The notes beneath the pieces are model-generated. The model was not told the origin of the DNA, did not search any database, and saw only the letters and a list, made by a program, of their open reading frames with translations. A stretch of 64,000 bases of DNA, from positions 1 to 64,000 of the forward strand of contig NZ_JACAOY010000015.1 in assembly GCF_013385985.1 (NCBI RefSeq), written 5' to 3'. The stretch's first letter is position 1. Every line of letters starts with the position of its first letter. Shown piece by piece: positions 62,208 to 64,000 of this stretch. The position numbers and the translations under genes are program-made. The DNA comes from Pseudomonas sp. B6002. Lineage in GTDB: Bacteria > Pseudomonadota > Gammaproteobacteria > Pseudomonadales > Pseudomonadaceae.

Positions 62208-64000
62208 CAGCTGTCTTCTTCTATATCCAGCAACAGGTTTTCCAACGCGTCCTTGTAAGCCCCGGGCTCCTGCCACAGGCCGCGCTGCTGAGCTTCGAGC
62301 ATGCGCTCGGTCATGTCGCGCAGGGCATCGGGGTTGTGCTGTTGCACAAAGGCCCGGGTGTCAGGGTCCAGCAGGTAGGCGTCGGCAAGCAACGCGTATT
62401 GATGATCGTCGATCAGCGCGGTGGTGGCGTCGAACGCGAACAGGTTGTCCACGGTGGCGGCCATTTCAAACGCGCCTTTATAGCCATGGCGCTTCACGCC
62501 TTCGATCCACTTGGGGTTGGCGGCGCGGGAGCGGATCACCCGGTTCAGCTCTTCCTTCAAGGTGCGGATCTTCGGCAAGTCGGGTTGGCTGTGATCGCCA
62601 TGATAACTGGCGGCCTTGTCGCCGCTCAGGGTTTCCACGGCGGCGAGCATGCCGCCCTGGAATTGGTAGTAGTCGTTGGAGTCGAGCAGGTCATGCTCGC
62701 GGTTGTCCTGGTTCTGCAAAACGGCCTGAACCTGGCTCAGACGCTGGGCGAATTGCTCACGGGCAGCCGTGCCTTCGTCGGCACCGCCATAGGCGTAGCC
62801 GCCCCAATTGAGGTAGACCTCGGCCAGGTCTTCACGGGTTTGCCACAGGCGACCATCGACCGCGCCCTGCACGCCAGCGCCATAGGCACCGGGTTTGGCA
62901 CCAAAGATGCGCCATCCGGCTTGCTTGGCAGCGGTTTCATCGTCCAGGCCAGACACACGCAACGCCTCCCGCTCACTGCGCACTTTGGCGGCCAGCGGGT
63001 TCATATCGTCCGGCTCATCCAGTGCGGCCACCGCCTGCACCGCCGCATCGAACAGGCGGATCAGGTTGGCAAACGCATCGCGGAAGAACCCCGACACACG
63101 CAAGGTCACGTCGACACGCGGACGGTCCAGCAGGCTGATCGGCAAAATCTCGAAGTCATCCACCCGCTGGCTGCCCGTGGCCCACACCGGGCGTACGCCC
63201 ATCAGCGCCATGGCCTGGGCGATATCGTCGCCGCCGGTGCGCATGGTGGCGGTGCCCCACACTGACAAGCCCAGCTGACGCAGGTGGTCACCATGGTCTT
63301 GCAGGTGACGTTCAAGAATCAGGTTGGCGGACTGGAAACCAATGCGCCATGCCGTCGTGGTGGGCAGGTTGCGCACGTCGACGGTGAAGAAGTTGCGACC
63401 GGTGGGCAGCACATCCAGGCGCCCACGACTGGGGGCGCCACTCGGCCCTGCGGGTACAAAACGGCCGGATAACGCATCGAGCAAGCCGCGCATTTCGGCC
63501 GGGCCGCAGGCATCCAGGCGCGGCGCGACGACGATGCGCAGGCTCTCGATCACCGCCTTCACGTCTTCCCAGCCGGGTTCTTCCAGCTGTTCCAGCGGCC
63601 CTTCCAGTGCCTGCTCGATCAACCGCGCGGCGTACAGTTCCAAACGCTCACGGGTGTCGCCCGCGGTGCGCCACAACTGTGGGTCGATCTTCTGCAACAC
63701 CATGGGACGGCGCCCGGTCCAGGGTTCGGCCAAGGCGCAGTCCAACGGATCAAAGCCGAGGTCGAATGCCTTGGCCAGCACCCGCAGCAGGCTCGATTGC
63801 GGGCCGCGTCCGTCGCCACGTGGGATACGCAACAAGGCCAACAAGGTGTCGATACGCAGGCGACCTTCGGGCGACTCGCCGAAAACATGCAGGCCGTCGC
63901 GGATCTGCGACTCCTTCAAGTCACACAGGTAAGTGTCCAGGCGCGGCAGCCAGACGGCGGCGTCCGCGTCGCTGTCCAGCTCAAGCTCCTGGTCGATGCG
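62207..64000 (-). CDS. cobN: Cobaltochelatase subunit CobN, C-terminal part (5' end beyond the window)
   Basis: At least 597 residues are read to the right edge without a stop. Conserved CobN stretches include YLCDLKESQIRDGLHVFGESP, LPTGRNFFTVDVRNLPTTTAW, WGTATMRTGGDDIAQAMALMGVRPVW, GGYAYGG and the end region (FVQQHNPDALRDMTERMLEAQQRGLW). CobN inserts cobalt into hydrogenobyrinate a,c-diamide in aerobic cobalamin synthesis. Full-length CobN is about 1250 residues, so roughly the first half lies outside the window. The AAA+ and VWA genes follow as one operon. Confidence 0.95.
   Translation of the reverse strand, partial: RIDQELELDSDADAAVWLPRLDTYLCDLKESQIRDGLHVFGESPEGRLRIDTLLALLRIPRGDGRGPQSSLLRVLAKAFDLGFDPLDCALAEPWTGRRPMVLQKIDPQLWRTAGDTRERLELYAARLIEQALEGPLEQLEEPGWEDVKAVIESLRIVVAPRLDACGPAEMRGLLDALSGRFVPAGPSGAPSRGRLDVLPTGRNFFTVDVRNLPTTTAWRIGFQSANLILERHLQDHGDHLRQLGLSVWGTATMRTGGDDIAQAMALMGVRPVWATGSQRVDDFEILPISLLDRPRVDVTLRVSGFFRDAFANLIRLFDAAVQAVAALDEPDDMNPLAAKVRSEREALRVSGLDDETAAKQAGWRIFGAKPGAYGAGVQGAVDGRLWQTREDLAEVYLNWGGYAYGGADEGTAAREQFAQRLSQVQAVLQNQDNREHDLLDSNDYYQFQGGMLAAVETLSGDKAASYHGDHSQPDLPKIRTLKEELNRVIRSRAANPKWIEGVKRHGYKGAFEMAATVDNLFAFDATTALIDDHQYALLADAYLLDPDTRAFVQQHNPDALRDMTERMLEAQQRGLWQEPGAYKDALENLLLDIEEDS

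Overview
The window looks like chromosome of a fluorescent Pseudomonas (P. fluorescens group). The reasons are its high GC content, the intergenic REP pairs of the type GTAGGAGCCGGCTTGCCGGC, a ptxS-kguEKTD 2-ketogluconate locus with the PtxS operator palindrome, a complete fapABCDEF functional-amyloid operon, and the block nadK-metallophosphoesterase-glpG-DUF1315-DUF2797-pepN. This identification rests on remembered gene order and families, not on a search. I see no tRNA, rRNA, CRISPR array, insertion sequence or integrase. The window ends inside cobN.

Layout. At 1-5.8 kb lie a truncated interspersed repeat, a TauE/SafE permease, a methyltransferase, a DUF3455 secreted protein, an ECF sigma/anti-sigma pair, and an RstB/RstA-like two-component pair. 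At 5.8-12.7 kb a two-gene RND efflux pump is divergent from that two-component pair, followed by a DUF1345 membrane protein, an AraC regulator and a LysE exporter. At 12.8-18.0 kb is the ptxS-kguEKTD module: PtxS represses, and the operon imports and phosphorylates 2-ketogluconate and reduces the product to 6-phosphogluconate. At 18.1-26.3 kb are a chemoreceptor, a xanthine/uracil-type permease, a LEA-14-like lipoprotein, a GNAT, a nitrilase with divergent LysR regulator, an ElaB-like protein and dpkA.

At 26.4-39.5 kb is the most distinctive region. A 1711-residue protein resembles the DUF6543 'dermonecrotic toxin' family and carries a C-terminal HExxH / TxDxxY / NADS signature like M35 aspzincin metallopeptidases. 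It is followed by a PepSY protein, a FecR-type anti-sigma gene with no adjacent sigma gene, the fap operon, and a convergent VpsR-like sigma-54 activator. A good -24/-12 element lies 53-68 bases upstream of fapA, and an intrinsic terminator sits inside the fap operon between fapC and fapD.

At 39.8-52.8 kb are the gnd-zwf-HAD operon (oxidative pentose phosphate branch), a 58-residue coiled-coil ORF, a phosphoethanolamine transferase, a siderophore receptor behind a Fur box, a PtrA-like secreted peptide, zapE, a WYL regulator and an aldo/keto reductase. At 52.8-64 kb are the compact nadK-to-pepN operon, divergent DUF1853, and a cobN-AAA-VWA cobalt-chelatase operon running in from the right edge.

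REP elements occur at eight places, all at or just after gene ends. Three unrelated genes (ptxS, a GNAT, the VWA gene) use the same CTG-TAG inside a REP unit as their last codon and stop.
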